Assembly (NCBI GenBank): GCA_964017185.1
Contig: OZ024880.1
Span: forward strand, 42,855,071 to 42,919,070
Source: Rugalucina vietnamica
Lineage: Eukaryota; Mollusca; Bivalvia; Lucinida; Lucinidae
DNA: 64,000 nucleotides
Direction: 5' to 3'
Positions 12,301 through 26,000 of this stretch are shown here, piece after piece. The notes below the pieces were generated by a model that worked only from the letters and a program-made list of their open reading frames with translations, was not told the DNA's origin and made no database searches. Position numbers and translations under genes: made by a program. Numbering within the stretch: the first letter of the stretch is position 1; every line of letters begins with the position of its first letter.

Positions 12301-15300
12301 CGTTCGCTCAGTTTTTGAGATATCGAAGTTCGAAATAGCCGACCCCATACCCAATATGGGCAGTATGGGCCATTTTCAAGTTAGCAGTACGTATAGCACA
12401 GAGTTTTGAAACTAATGAAATTTGGGTCAAACTTAGGACTGGTCAGGACCTTGAAACTGGGCAAGTTTAAAGAAAATCGTTCGCTCAATTTTGGAGATAT
12501 CGAAGTTCGAAATAGCCGACCCCATACCCAATATGGGCAGTATGGGCCATTTTCAAGTTAGCAGTACGTATAGCACAGAGTTTTGAAACTAATGAAATTT
12601 GAGTCAAACTTAGGACTGGTCAGGACCTTGAAACTGGGCAAGTTTAAAGAAAATCGTTCGCTCAGTTTTCGAGATATCGAAGTTCGAAATAGCCGACCCC
12701 ATACCCAATATGGGCAGTATGGGCCATTTTCAAGTTAGCAGTACGTATAGCACAGAGTTTTGAAACTAATGAAATTTGGGTCAAACTTAGGACTGGTCAG
12801 GACCTTGAAACAGGGCAAGTTTAAAGAAAATCGTTCGCTCAGTTTTCGAGATATCGAAGTTCGAAATAGCCGACCCCATACCCAATATGGGCAGTATGGG
12901 CCATTTTCAAGTTAGCAGTACGTATAGCACAGAGTTTTGAAACTAATGAAATTTGGGTCAAACTTAGGACTGGTCAGGACCTTGAAACTGGGCAAGTTTA
13001 AAGAAAATCGTTCGCTCAGTTTTCGAGATATCGAAGTTCGAAATAGCCGACCCCATACCCAATATGGGCAGTATGGGCCATTTTCAAGTTAGCAGTACGT
13101 ATAGCACAGAGTTTTGAAACTAATGAAATTTGGGTCAAACTTAGGACTGGTCAGGACCTTAAAACTGGGCAAGTTTAAAGAAAATCGTTCGCTCAGTTTT
13201 CGAGATATCGAAGTTCGAAATAGCCGACCCCATACCCAATATGGGCAGTATGGGCCATATTCAAGTTAGCAGTACGTATAGCACAGAGTTTTGAAACTAA
13301 TGAAATTTGGGTCAAACTTAGGACTGGTCAGGACCTTGAAACTGGGCAAGTTTAAAGAAAATCGTTCGCTCAGTTTTCGAGATATCGAAGTTCGAAATAG
13401 CCGACCCCATACCCAATATGGGCAGTATGGGCCATTTTCAAGTTAGCAGTACGTATAGCACAGAGTTTTGAAACTAATGAAATTTGAGTCAAACTTAGGA
13501 CTGGTCAGGACCTTGAAACTGGGCAAGTTTAAAGAAAATCGTTCGCTCAGTTTTCGAGATATCGAAGTTCGAAATAGCCGACCCCATACCCAATATGGGC
13601 AGTATGGGCCATTTTCAAGTTAGCAGTACGTATAGCACAGAGTTTTGAAACTAATGAAATTTGGGTCAAACTTAGGACTGGTCAGGACCTTGAAACGGGG
13701 CAAGTTTAAAGAAAATCGTTCGCTCAGTTTTCGAGATATCGAAGTTCGAAATAGCCGACCCCATACCCAATATGGGCAGTATGGGCCATTTTCAAGTTAG
13801 CAGTACGTATAGCACAGAGTTTTGAAACTAATGAAATTTGGGTCAAACTTAGGACTGGCCAGGACCTTAAAACTGGGCAAGTTTAAAGAAAATCGTTCGC
13901 TCAGTTTTCGAGATATCGAAGTTCGAAATAGCCGACCCCATACCCAATATGGGCAGTATGGGCCATTTTCAAGTTAGCAGTACGTATAGCACAGAGTTTT
14001 GAAACTAATGAAATTTGGGTCAAACTTAGGACTGGTCAGGACCTTGAAACAGGGCAAGTTTAAAGAAAATCGTTCGCTCAGTTTTCGAGATATCGAAGTT
14101 CGAAATAGCCGACCCCATATATGGCAGTATGGGCCATTTTCAAGTTAGCAGTACGTATAGCACAGAGTTTTGAAACTAATGAAATTTGGGTCAAACTTAG
14201 GACTGGTCAGGACGTTGAAACTGGGCAAGTTTAAAGAAAATCGTTCGCTCAGTTTTCGAGATATCGAAGTTCGAAATAGCCGACCCCATACCCAATATGG
14301 GCAGTATGGGCCATTTTCAAGTTAGCAGTACGTATAGCACAGAGTTTTGAAACTAATGAAATTTGAGTCAAACTTAGGACTGGTCAGGACCTTGAAACTG
14401 GGCAAGTTTAAAGAAAATCGTTCGCTCAGTTTTTGAGATATCGAAGTTCGAAATAGCCGACCCCATACCCAATATGGGCAGTATGGGCCATTTTCAAGTT
14501 AGCAGTACGTATAGCACAGAGTTTTGAAACTAATGAAATTTGGGTCAAACTTAGGACTGGTCAGGACCTTGAAACAGGGCAAGTTTAAAGAAAATCGTTC
14601 GCTCAGTTTTCGAGATATCGAAGTTCGAAATAGCCGACCCCATACCCAATATGGGCAGTATGGGCCATTTTCAAGTTAGCAGTACGTATAGCACAGAGTT
14701 TTGAAACTTATGAAATTTGGGTCAAACTTAGGACTGGTCAGGACCTTGAAACTGGGCAAGTTTAAAGAAAATCGTTCGCTCAGTTTTCGAGATATCGAAG
14801 TTCGAAATAGCCGACCCCATACCCAATATGGGCAGTATGGGCCATTTTCAAGTTAGCAGTACGTATAGCACAGAGTTTTGAAACTAATGAAATTTGGGTC
14901 AAACTTAGGACTGGTCAGGACCTTGAAACTGGGCAAGTTTAAAGAAAATCGTTCGCTCAGTTTTCGAGATATCGAAGTTCGAAATAGCCGACCCCATACC
15001 CAATATGGGCAGTATGGGCCATTTTCAAGTTAGCAGTACGTATAGCACAGAGTTTTGAAACTAATGAAATTTGGGTCAAACTTAGGACTGGTCAGGACCT
15101 TGAAACTGGGCAAGTTTAAAGAAAATCGTTCGCTCAGTTTTCGAGATATCGAAGTTCGAAATAGCCGACCCCATACCCAATATGGGCAGTATGGGCCATT
15201 TTCAAGTTAGCAGTACGTATAGCACAGAGTTTTGAAACTAATGAAATTTGGGTCAAACTTAGGACTGGTCAGGACCTTAAAACTGGGCAAGTTTAAAGAA

Positions 15301-16097
15301 AATCGTTCGCTCAGTTTTCGAGATATCGAAGTTCGAAATAGCCGACCCCATACCCAATATGGGCAGTATGGGCCATTTTCAAGTTAGCAGTACGTATAGC
15401 ACAGAGTTTTGAAACTAATGAAATTTGGGTCAAACTTAGGACTGGTCAGGACCTTGAAACTGGGCAAGTTTAAAGAAAATCGTTCGCTCAGTTTTCGAGA
15501 TATCGAAGTTCGAAATAGCCGACCCCATACCCAATATGGGCAGTATGGGCCATATTCAAGTTAGCAGTACGTATAGCACAGAGTTTTGAAACTAATGAAA
15601 TTTGGGTCAAACTTAGGACTGGTCAGGACCTTGAAACTGGGCAAGTTTAAAGAAAATCGTTCGCTCAGTTTTCGAGATATCGAAGTTCGAAATAGCCGAC
15701 CCCATACCCAATATGGGCTGTATGGGCCATTTTCAAGTTAGCAGTACGTATAGCACAGAGTTTTGAAACTAATGAAATTTGGGTCAAACTTAGGACTGGT
15801 CAGGACCTTGAAACAGGGCAAGTTTAAAGAAAATCGTTCGCTCAGTTTTCGAGATATCGAAGTTCGAAATAGCCGACCCCATACCCAATATGGGCAGTAT
15901 GGGCCATTTTCAAGTTAGCAGTACGTATAGCACAGAGTTTTGAAACTAATGAAATTTGGGTCAAACTTAGGACTGGTCAGGACCTTGAAACAGGGCAAGT
16001 TTAAAGAAAATCGTTCGCTCAGTTTTCGAGATATCGAAGTTCGAAATAGCCGACCCCATACCCAATATGGGCAGTATGGGCCATATTCAAGTTAGCA
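351..16097 (+). repeat. Long-period blocks of 13, 21, 27 and 28 monomers in the L array
   Basis: Rare variants recur in a fixed order at long exact multiples of 177. CAATTTTGGAG lies at about 1690, 3991, 5407, 7708 and 12487 (steps of 13, 8, 13 and 27 monomers). The CCCCTTACCC variant lies near 3670 and 7387 (21 monomers). GAAACGGGGC lies near 8911 and 13690 (27 monomers). GGACGTTGAAAC lies near 9441 and 14214 (27 monomers minus 6 bp). GGGCTGTATGG lies near 10942 and 15715 (same step). The array therefore grew by repeated segmental duplication of multi-monomer blocks of about 2.3 to 5 kb, with single-monomer gains and losses between copies. Confidence 0.85.
14117..14140 (+). repeat. Monomer with a private 6-bp deletion
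   Basis: The usual GACCCCATACCCAATATGGG is shortened here to GACCCCATATATGGCAG, a loss of 6 bp in the dyad region. Variants that bracket it are spaced 4,773 bp apart instead of the expected 4,779 (27 monomers). It is the only length change I could place inside the L array between 351 and 16098, and it is not copied into neighbouring blocks, so it is younger than the last block duplication. Confidence 0.85.
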
Positions 16098-18020
16098 GAT
16101 CGTATAGCACAGAGTTTTGAAACTAATGAAATTTGGGTCAAACTTAGGACTGGCCAGGACCTTGAAACTGGGCAAGTTTAAAGAAAATCGTTCGCTCAGT
16201 TTTCGAGATATCGAAGTTCGAAATAGCCGACCCCATACCCAATATGGGCAGTATGGGCCATTTTCAAGTTAGCAGTACGTATAGCACAGAGTTTTGAAAC
16301 TAATGAAATTTGGGTCAAACTTAGGACTGGTCAGGACCTTGAAACAGGGCAAGTTTAAAGAAAATCGTTCGCTCAGTTTTCGAGATATCGAAGTTCGAAA
16401 TAGCCGACCCCATACCCAATATGGGCAGTATGGGCCATTTTCAAGTTAGCAGTACGTATAGCACAGAGTTTTGAAACTAATGAAGTTTGGGTCAAACTTA
16501 GGACTGGTCAGGACCTTGAAACTGGGCAAGTTTAAAGAAAATCGTTCGCTCAGTTTTCGAGATATCGAAGTTCGAAATAGCCGACCCCATACCCAATATG
16601 GGCAGTATGGGCCATTTTCAAGTTAGCAGTACGTATAGCACAGAGTTTTGAAACTAATGAAATTTGGGTCAAACTTAGGACTGGTCAAGACCTTAAAACT
16701 GGGCAAGTTTAAAGAAAATCGTTCGCTCAGTTTTTGAGATATCGAAGTTCGAAATAGCCGACCCCATACCCAATATGGGCAGTATGGGCCATTTTCAAGT
16801 TAGCAGTACGTATAGCACAGAGTTTTGAAACTAATGAAATTTGGGTCAAACTTAGGACTGGTCAGGACCTTGAAACTGGGCAAGTTTAAAGAAAATCGTT
16901 CGCTCAATTTTGGAGATATCGAAGTTCGAAATAGCCGACCCCATACCCAATATGGGCAGTATGGGCCATTTTCAAGTTAGCAGTACGTATAGCACAGAGT
17001 TTTGAAACTAATGAAATTTGAGTCAAACTTAGGACTGGTCAGGACCTTGAAACTGGGCAAGTTTAAAGAAAATCGTTCGCTCAGTTTTCGAGATATCGAA
17101 GTTCGAAATAGCCGACCCCATACCCAATATGGGCAGTATGGGCCATTTTCAAGTTAGCAGTACGTATAGCACAGAGTTTTGAAACTAATGAAATTTGGGT
17201 CAAACTTAGGACTGGTCAGGACCTTGAAACAGGGCAAGTTTAAAGAAAATCGTTCGCTCAGTTTTCGAGATATCGAAGTTCGAAATAGCCGACCACATAC
17301 CCAATATGGGCAGTATGGGCCATTTTCAAGTTAGCAGTACGTATAGCACAGAGTTTTGAAACTAATGAAATTTGGGTCAAACTTAGGACTGGTCAGGACC
17401 TTGAAACTGGGCAAGTTTAAAGAAAATCGTTCGCTCAGTTTTCGAGATATCGAAGTTCGAAATAGCCGACCCCATACCCAAAATGGGCAGTATGGGCCAT
17501 TTTCAAGTTAGCAGTACGTATAGCACAGAGTTTTGAAACTAATGAAATTTGGGTCAAACTTAGGACTGGTCAGGACCTTAAAACTGGGCAAGTTTAAAGA
17601 AAATCGTTCGCTCGGTTTTCGAGATATCGAAGTTCGAAATAGCCGACCCCATACCCAATATGGGCAGTATGGGCCATATTCAAGTTAGCAGTACGTATAG
17701 CACAGAGTTTTGAAACTAATGAAATTTGGGTCAAACTTAGGACTGGTCAGGACCTTGAAACGGGGCAAGTTTAAAGAAAATCGTTCGCTCAGTTTTCGAG
17801 ATATCGAAGTTCGAAATAGCCGACCCCATACCCAATATGGGCAGTATGGGCCATTTTCAAGTTAGCAGTACGTATAGCACAGAGTTTTGAAACTAATGAA
17901 ATTTGGGTCAAACTTAGGACTGGCCAGGACCTTAAAACTGGGCAAGTTTAAAGAAAATCGTTCGCTCAGTTTTCGAGATATCGAAGTTCGAAATAGCCGA
18001 CCCCATACCCAATATGGGCA

Positions 18021-21000
18021 GTATGGGCCATTTTCAAGTTAGCAGTACGTATAGCACAGAGTTTTGAAACTAATGAAATTTGGGTCAAACTTAGGACTGG
18101 TCAGGACCTTGAAACAGGGCAAGTTTAAAGAAAATCGTTCGCTCAGTTTTCGAGATATCGAAGTTCGAAATAGCCGACCCCATACCCAATATGGGCAGTA
18201 TGGGCCATTTTCAAGTTAGCAGTACGTATAGCACATAGTTTTGAAACTAATGAAATTTGGGTCAAACTTAGGACTGGTCAGGACGTTGAAACTGGGCAAG
18301 TTTAAAGAAAATCGTTCGCTCAGTTTTCGAGATATCGAAGTTCGAAATAGCCGACCCCATACCCAATATGGGCAGTATGGGCCATTTTCAAGTTAGCAGT
18401 ACGTATAGCACAGAGTTTTGAAACTAATGAAATTGGAGTCAAACTTAGGACTGGTCAGGACCTTGAAACTGGGCAAGTTTAAAGAAAATCGTTCGCTCAG
18501 TTTTCGAGATATCGAAGTTCGAAATAGCCGACCCCATACCCAATATGGGCAGTATGGGCCATTTTCAAGTTAGCAGTACGTATAGCACAGAGTTTTGAAA
18601 CTAATGAAATTTGGGTCAAACTTAGGACTGGTCAGGACCTTGAAACAGGGCAAGTTTAAAGAAAATCGTTCGCTCAGTTTTCGAGATATCGAAGTTCGAA
18701 ATAGCCGACCCCATACCCAATATGGGCAGTATGGGCCATTTTCAAGTTAGCAGTACGTATAGCACAGAGTTTTGAAACTAATGAAATTTGGGTCAAACTT
18801 AGGACTGGTCAGGACCTTGAAACTGGGCAAGTTTAAAGAAAATCGTTCGCTCAGTTTTCGAGATATCGAAGTTCGAAATAGCCGACCCCATACCCAATAT
18901 GGGCAGTATGGGCCATTTTCAAGTTAGCAGTACGTATAGCACAGAGTTTTGAAACTAATGAAATTTGGGTCAAACTTAGGACTGGTCAGGACCTTGAAAC
19001 TGGGCAAGTTTAAAGAAAATCGTTCGCTCAGTTTTCGAGATATCGAAGTTCGAAATAGCCGACCCCATACCCAATATGGGCAGTATGGGCCATTTTCAAG
19101 TTAGCAGTACGTATAGCACAGAGTTTTGAAACTAATGAAATTTGGGTCAAACTTAGGACTGGTCAGGACCTTGAAACTGGGCAAGTTTAAAGAAAATCGT
19201 TCGCTCAGTTTTCGAGATATCGAAGTTCGAAATAGCCGACCCCATACCCAATATGGGCAGTATGGGCCATTTTCAAGTTAGCAGTACGTATAGCACAGAG
19301 TTTTGAAACTAATGAAATTTGGGTCAAACTTAGGACTGGTCAGGACCTTAAAACTGGGCAAGTTTAAAGAAAATCGTTCGCTCAGTTTTCGAGATATCGA
19401 AGTTCGAAATAGCCGACCCCATACCCAATATGGGCAGTATGGGCCATTTTCAAGTTAGCAGTACGTATAGCACAGAGTTTTGAAACTAATGAAATTTGGG
19501 TCAAACTTAGGACTGGTCAGGACCTTGAAACTGGGCAAGTTTAAAGAAAATCGTTCGCTCAGTTTTCGAGATATCGAAGTTCGAAATAGCCGACCCCATA
19601 CCTAATATGGGCAGTATGGGCCATATTCAAGTTAGCAGTACCTATAGCACAGAGTTTTGAAACTAATGAAATTTGGGTCAAACTTAGGACTGGTCAGGAC
19701 CTTGAAACTGGGCAAGTTTAAAGAAAATCGTTCGCTCAGTTTTCGAGATATCGAAGTTCGAAATAGCCGACCCCATACCCAATATGGGCTGTATGGGCCA
19801 TTTTCAAGTTAGCAGTACGTATAGCACAGAGTTTTGAAACTAATGAAATTTGGGTCAAACTTAGGACTGGTCAGGACCTTGAAACAGGGCAAGTTTAAAG
19901 AAAATCGTTCGCTCAGTTTTCGAGATATCGAAGTTCGAAATAGCCGACCCCATACCCAATATGGGCAGTATGGGCCATTTTCAAGTTAGCAGTACGTATA
20001 GCACATAGTTTTGAAACTAATGAAATTTGGGTCAAACTTAGGACTGGTCAGGACGTTGAAACTGGGCAAGTTTAAAGAAAATCGTTCGCTCAGTTTTCGA
20101 GATATCGAAGTTCGAAATAGCCGACCCCATACCCAATATGGGCAGTATGGGCCATTTTCAAGTTAGCAGTACGTATAGCACAGAGTTTTGAAACTAATGA
20201 AATTGGAGTCAAACTTAGGACTGGTCAGGACCTTGAAACTGGGCAAGTTTAAAGAAAATCGTTCGCTCAGTTTTCGAGATATCGAAGTTCGAAATAGCCG
20301 ACCCCATACCCAATATGGGCAGTATGGGCCATTTTCAAGTTAGCAGTACGTATAGCACAGAGTTTTGAAACTAATGAAATTTGGGTCAAACTTAGGACTG
20401 GTCAGGACCTTGAAACAGGGCAAGTTTAAAGAAAATCGTTCGCTCAGTTTTCGAGATATCGAAGTTCGAAATAGCCGACCCCATACCCAATATGGGCAGT
20501 ATGGGCCATTTTCAAGTTAGCAGTACGTATAGCACAGAGTTTTGAAACTAATGAAATTTGGGTCAAACTTAGGACTGGTCAGGACCTTGAAACTGGGCAA
20601 GTTTAAAGAAAATCGTTCGCTCAGTTTTCGAGATATCGAAGTTCGAAATAGCCGACCCCATACCCAATATGGGCAGTATGGGCCATTTTCAAGTTAGCAG
20701 TACGTATAGCACAGAGTTTTGAAACTAATGAAATTTGGGTCAAACTTAGGACTGGTCAGGACCTTGAAACTGGGCAAGTTTAAAGAAAATCGTTCGCTCA
20801 GTTTTCGAGATATCGAAGTTCGAAATAGCCGACCCCATACCCAATATGGGCAGTATGGGCCATTTTCAAGTTAGCAGTACGTATAGCACAGAGTTTTGAA
20901 ACTAATGAAATTTGGGTCAAACTTAGGACTGGTCAGGACCTTGAAACTGGGCAAGTTTAAAGAAAATCGTTCGCTCAGTTTTCGAGATATCGAAGTTCGA

Positions 21001-21560
21001 AATAGCCGACCCCATACCCAATATGGGCAGTATGGGCCATTTTCAAGTTAGCAGTACGTATAGCACAGAGTTTTGAAACTAATGAAATTTGGGTCAAACT
21101 TAGGACTGGTCAGGACCTTAAAACTGGGCAAGTTTAAAGAAAATCGTTCGCTCAGTTTTCGAGATATCGAAGTTCGAAATAGCCGACCCCATACCCAATA
21201 TGGGCAGTATGGGCCATTTTCAAGTTAGCAGTACGTATAGCACAGAGTTTTGAAACTAATGAAATTTGGGTCAAACTTAGGACTGGTCAGGACCTTGAAA
21301 CTGGGCAAGTTTAAAGAAAATCGTTCGCTCAGTTTTCGAGATATCGAAGTTCGAAATAGCCGACCCCATACCTAATATGGGCAGTATGGGCCATATTCAA
21401 GTTAGCAGTACCTATAGCACAGAGTTTTGAAACTAATGAAATTTGGGTCAAACTTAGGACTGGTCAGGACCTTGAAACTGGGCAAGTTTAAAGAAAATCG
21501 TTCGCTCAGTTTTCGAGATATCGAAGTTCGAAATAGCCGACCCCATACCCAATATGGGCT
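18021..21560 (+). repeat. Tandem duplication of a 10-monomer (1,770-bp) block
   Basis: A chain of rare variants occurs twice, always 1,770 bp apart: GCACATAGTT at 18231 and 20001, AATTGGAGTC near 18432 and 20202, CATACCTAATATGG near 19600 and 21370, AGTACCTATAGC near 19638 and 21408, and GGGCTGTATGG near 19787 and 21557. The boundaries are approximate (copy 1 about 18021-19790, copy 2 about 19791-21560). Because private substitutions are shared and I noticed no differences between the copies, this is one of the most recent amplification events in the L array. Confidence 0.85.
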
Positions 21561-23070
21561 GTATGGGCCATTTTCAAGTTAGCAGTACGTATAGCACAGA
21601 GTTTTGAAACTAATGAAATTTGGGTCAAACTTAGGACTGGTCAGGACCTTGAAACAGGGCAAGTTTAAAGAAAATCGTTCGCTCAGTTTTCGAGATATCG
21701 AAGTTCGAAATAGCCGACCCCATACCCAATATGGGCAGTATGGGCCATTTTCAAGTTAGCAGTACGTATAGCACAGAGTTTTGAAACTAATGAAATTTGG
21801 GTCAAACTTAGGACTGGTCAGGACCTTGAAACAGGGCAAGTTTAAAGAAAATCGTTCGCTCAGTTTTTGAGATATCGAAGTTCGAAATAGCCGACCCCAT
21901 ACCCAATATGGGCAGTATGGGCCATTTTCAAGTTAGCAGTACGTATAGCACAGAGTTTTGAAACTAATGAAATTTGGGTCAAACTTAGGACTGGTCAGGA
22001 CCTTGAAACAGGGCAAGTTTAAAGAAAATCGTTCGCTCAGTTTTCGAGATATCGAAGTTCGAAATAGCTTACCCCATACCCAATATGGGCAGTATGGGCC
22101 ATTTTCAAGTTAGCAGTACGTATAGCACAGAGTTTTGAAACTAATGAAATTTGGGTCAAACTTAGGACTGGTCAGGACCTTGAAACAGGGCAAGTTTAAA
22201 GAAAATCGTTCACTCAGTTTTCGAGATATCGAAGTTCGAAATAGCCGACCCCATACCCAATATGGGCAGTATGGGCCATATTCAAGTTAGCAGTACGTAT
22301 AGCACAGAGTTTTGAAACTAATGAAATTTGGGTCAAACTTAGGACTGGTCAGGACCTTGAAACTGGGCAAGTTTAAAGAAAATCGTTCGCTCAGTTTTGG
22401 AGATATCGAAGTTCGAAATAGCCGACCCCATACCCAATATGGGCAGTATGGGCCATTTTCAAGTTAGCAGTACGTATAGCACAGAGTTTTGAAACTAATG
22501 AAATTTGAGTCAAACTTAGGACTGGTCAGGACCTTGAAACTGGGCAAGTTTAAAGAAAATCGTTCGCTCAGTTTTCGAGATATCGAAGTTCGAAATAGCC
22601 GACCCCATACCCAATATGGGCAGTATGGGCCATTTTCAAGTTAGCAGTACGTATAGCACAGAGTTTTGAAACTAATGAAATTTGGGTCAAACTTAGGACT
22701 GGTCAGGACCTTGAAACAGGGCAAGTTTAAAGAAAATCGTTCGCTCAGTTTTCGAGATATCGAAGTTCGAAATAGCCGACCCCATACCCAATATGGGCAG
22801 TATGGGCCATTTTCAAGTTAGCAGTACGTATAGCACAGAGTTTTGAAACTAATGAAATTTGGGTCAAACTTAGGACTGGTCAGGACCTTAAAACTGGGCA
22901 AGTTTAAAGAAAATCGTTCGCTCAGTTTTCGAGATATCGAAGTTCGAAATAGCCGACCCCATACCCAATATGGGCAGTATGGGCCATTTTCAAGTTAGCA
23001 GTACGTATAGCACAGAGTTTTGAAACTAATGAAATTTGGGTCAAACTTAGGACTGGTCAGGACCTTGAAA

Positions 23071-26000
23071 CAGAGCAAGTTTAAAGAAAATCGTTCGCTC
23101 AGTTTTCGAGATATCGAAGTTCGAAATAGCCGACCCCATACCCAATATGGGCAGTATGGGCCATATTCAAGTTAGCAGTACGTATAGCACAGAGTTTTGA
23201 AACTAATGAAATTTGGGACAAACTTAGGACTGGTCAGGACCTTGAAACTGGGCAAGTTTAAAGAAAATCGTTCGCTCAGTTTTCGAGATATCGAAGTTCG
23301 AAATAGCCGACGCCATACCCAATATGGGCAGTATGGGCCATTTTCAAGTTAGCAGTACGTATAGCACAGAGTTTTGAAACTAATGAAATTTGGGTCAAAC
23401 TTAGGACTGGTCAAGACCTTAAAACTGGGCAAGTTTAAAGAAAATCGTTCGCTCACTTTTTGAGATATCGAAGTTCGAAATAGCCGACCCCATACCCAAT
23501 ATGGGCAGTATTGGCCATTTTCAAGTTAGCAGTACGTATAGCACATAGTTTTGAAACTAATGAAATTTGGGTCAAACTTAGGACTGGTCAGGACGTTGAA
23601 ACTGGGCAAGTTTAAAGAAAATCGTTCGCTCAGTTTTGGAGATATCGAAGTTCGAAATAGCCGACCCCATACCCAATATGGGCAGTATGGGCCATTTTCA
23701 AGTTAGCAGTACGTATAGCACAGAGTTTTGAAACTAATGAAATTTGAGTCAAACTTAGGACTGGTCAGGACCTTGAAACTAAGCAAGTTTAAAGAAAATC
23801 GTTCGCTCAGTTTTCGAGATATCGAAGTTCGAAATAGCCGACCCCATACCCAATATGGGCAGTATGGGCCATTTTCAAGTTAGCAGTACGTATAGCACAG
23901 AGTTTTGAAACTAATGAAATTTGGGTCAAACTTAGGACTGGTCAAGACCTTGAAACAGGGCAAGTTTAAAGAAAATCGTTCGCTCAGTTTTCGAGATATC
24001 GAAGTTCGAAATAGCCGACCCCATACCCAATATGGGCAGTATGGGCCATTTTCAAGTTAGCAGTACGTATAGCACAGAGTTTTGAAACTAATGAAATTTG
24101 GGTCAAACTTAGGACTGGTCAGGACCTTGAAACTGGGCAAGTTTAAAGAAAATCGTTCGCTCAGTTTTTGAGATATCGAAGTTCGAAATAGCCGACCCCA
24201 TACCCAATATGGGCAGTATGGGCCATTTTCAAGTTAGCAGTACGTATAGCACAGAGTTTTGAAACTAATGAAATTTGGGTCAAACTTAGGACTGGTCAGG
24301 ACCTTGAAACTGGGCAAGTTTAAAGAAAATCATTCGCTCAGTTTTTGAGATATCGAAGTTCGAAATAGCCGACCCCATACCCAATATGGGCAGTATGGGC
24401 CATTTTCAAGTTAGCAGTACGTATAGCACAGAGTTTTGAAACTAATGAAATTTGGGTCAAACTTAGGACTGGTCAGGACCTTGAAACTGGGCAAGTTTAA
24501 AGAAAATCGTTTGCTCAGTTTTTGAGATATCGAAGTTCGAAATAGCCGACCCCATACCCAATATGGGCAGTATGGGCCATTTTCAAGTTAGCATTACGTA
24601 TAGCACAGAGTTTTGAAACTAATGAAATTTGGGTCAAACTTAGGACTGGTCAGGACCTTGAAACTGGGCAAGTTTAAAGAAAATCGTTCGCTCAGTTTTG
24701 GAGATATCGAAGTTCGTAATAGCCGACCCCATACCCAATATGGGCAGAATGGGCCATTTTCAAGTTAGCAGTACGTATAGCACAGAGTTTTGAAACTAAT
24801 GAAATTTGAGTCAAACTTAGGACTGGTCAGGACCTTGAAACTGGGCAAGTTTAAAGAAAATCGTTCGCTCAGTTTTTGAGATATCGAAGTTCGAAATAGC
24901 CGACCCCATACCCAATATGGGCAGTATGGGCCATTTTCAAGTTAGCAGTACGTATAGCACAGAGTTTTGAAACTAATGAAATTTGGGTCAAACTTAGGAC
25001 TGGTCAGGACCTTGAAACAGGGCAAGTTTAAAGAAAATCGTTCGCTCAGTTTTCGAGATATCGAAGTTCGAAATAGCCGACCCCATACCCAATATGGGCA
25101 GTATGGGCCATTTTCAAGTTAGCAGTACGTATAGCACAGAGTTTTGAAACTAATGAAATTTGGGTCAAACTTAGGACTGGTCAGGACCTTAAAACTGGGC
25201 AAGTTTAAAGAAAATCGTTCGCTCAGTTTTCGAGATATCGAAGTTCGAAATAGCCGACCCCATACCCAATATGGGCAGTATGGGCCATTTTCAAGTTAGC
25301 AGTACGTATAGCACAGAGTTTTGAAACTAATGAAATTTGGGTCAAACTTAGGACTGGTCAGGACCTTGAAACAGAGCAAGTTTAAAGAAAATCGTTCGCT
25401 CAGTTTTCGAGATATCGAAGTTCGAAATAGCCGACCCCATACCCAATATGGGCAGTATGGGCCATATTCAAGTTAGCAGTACGTATAGCACAGAGTTTTG
25501 AAACTAATGAAATTTGGGACAAACTTAGATCTGGTCAGGACCTTGAAACTGGGCAAGTTTAAAGAAAATCGTTCGCTCAGTTTTCGAGATATCGAAGTTC
25601 GAAATAGCCGACCCCATACCCAATATGGGCAGTATGGGCCATTTTCAAGTTAGCAGTACGTATAGCACAGAGTTTTGAAACTAATGAAATTTGGGTCAAA
25701 CTTAGGACTGGTCAAGACCTTAAAACTGGGCAAGTTTAAAGAAAATCGTTCGCTCACTTTTTGAGATATCGAAGTTCGAAATAGCCGACCCCATACCCAA
25801 TATGGGCAGTATGGGCCATTTTCAAGTTAGCAGTACGTATAGCACAGAGTTTTGAAACTAATGAAACTTGGGTCAAACTTAGGACTGGTCAGGACGTTGA
25901 AACTGGGCAAGTTTAAAGAAAATCGTTCGCTCAGTTTTGGAGATATCGAAGTTCGAAATAGCCGACCCCATACCCAATATGGGCAGTATGGGCCATTTTC

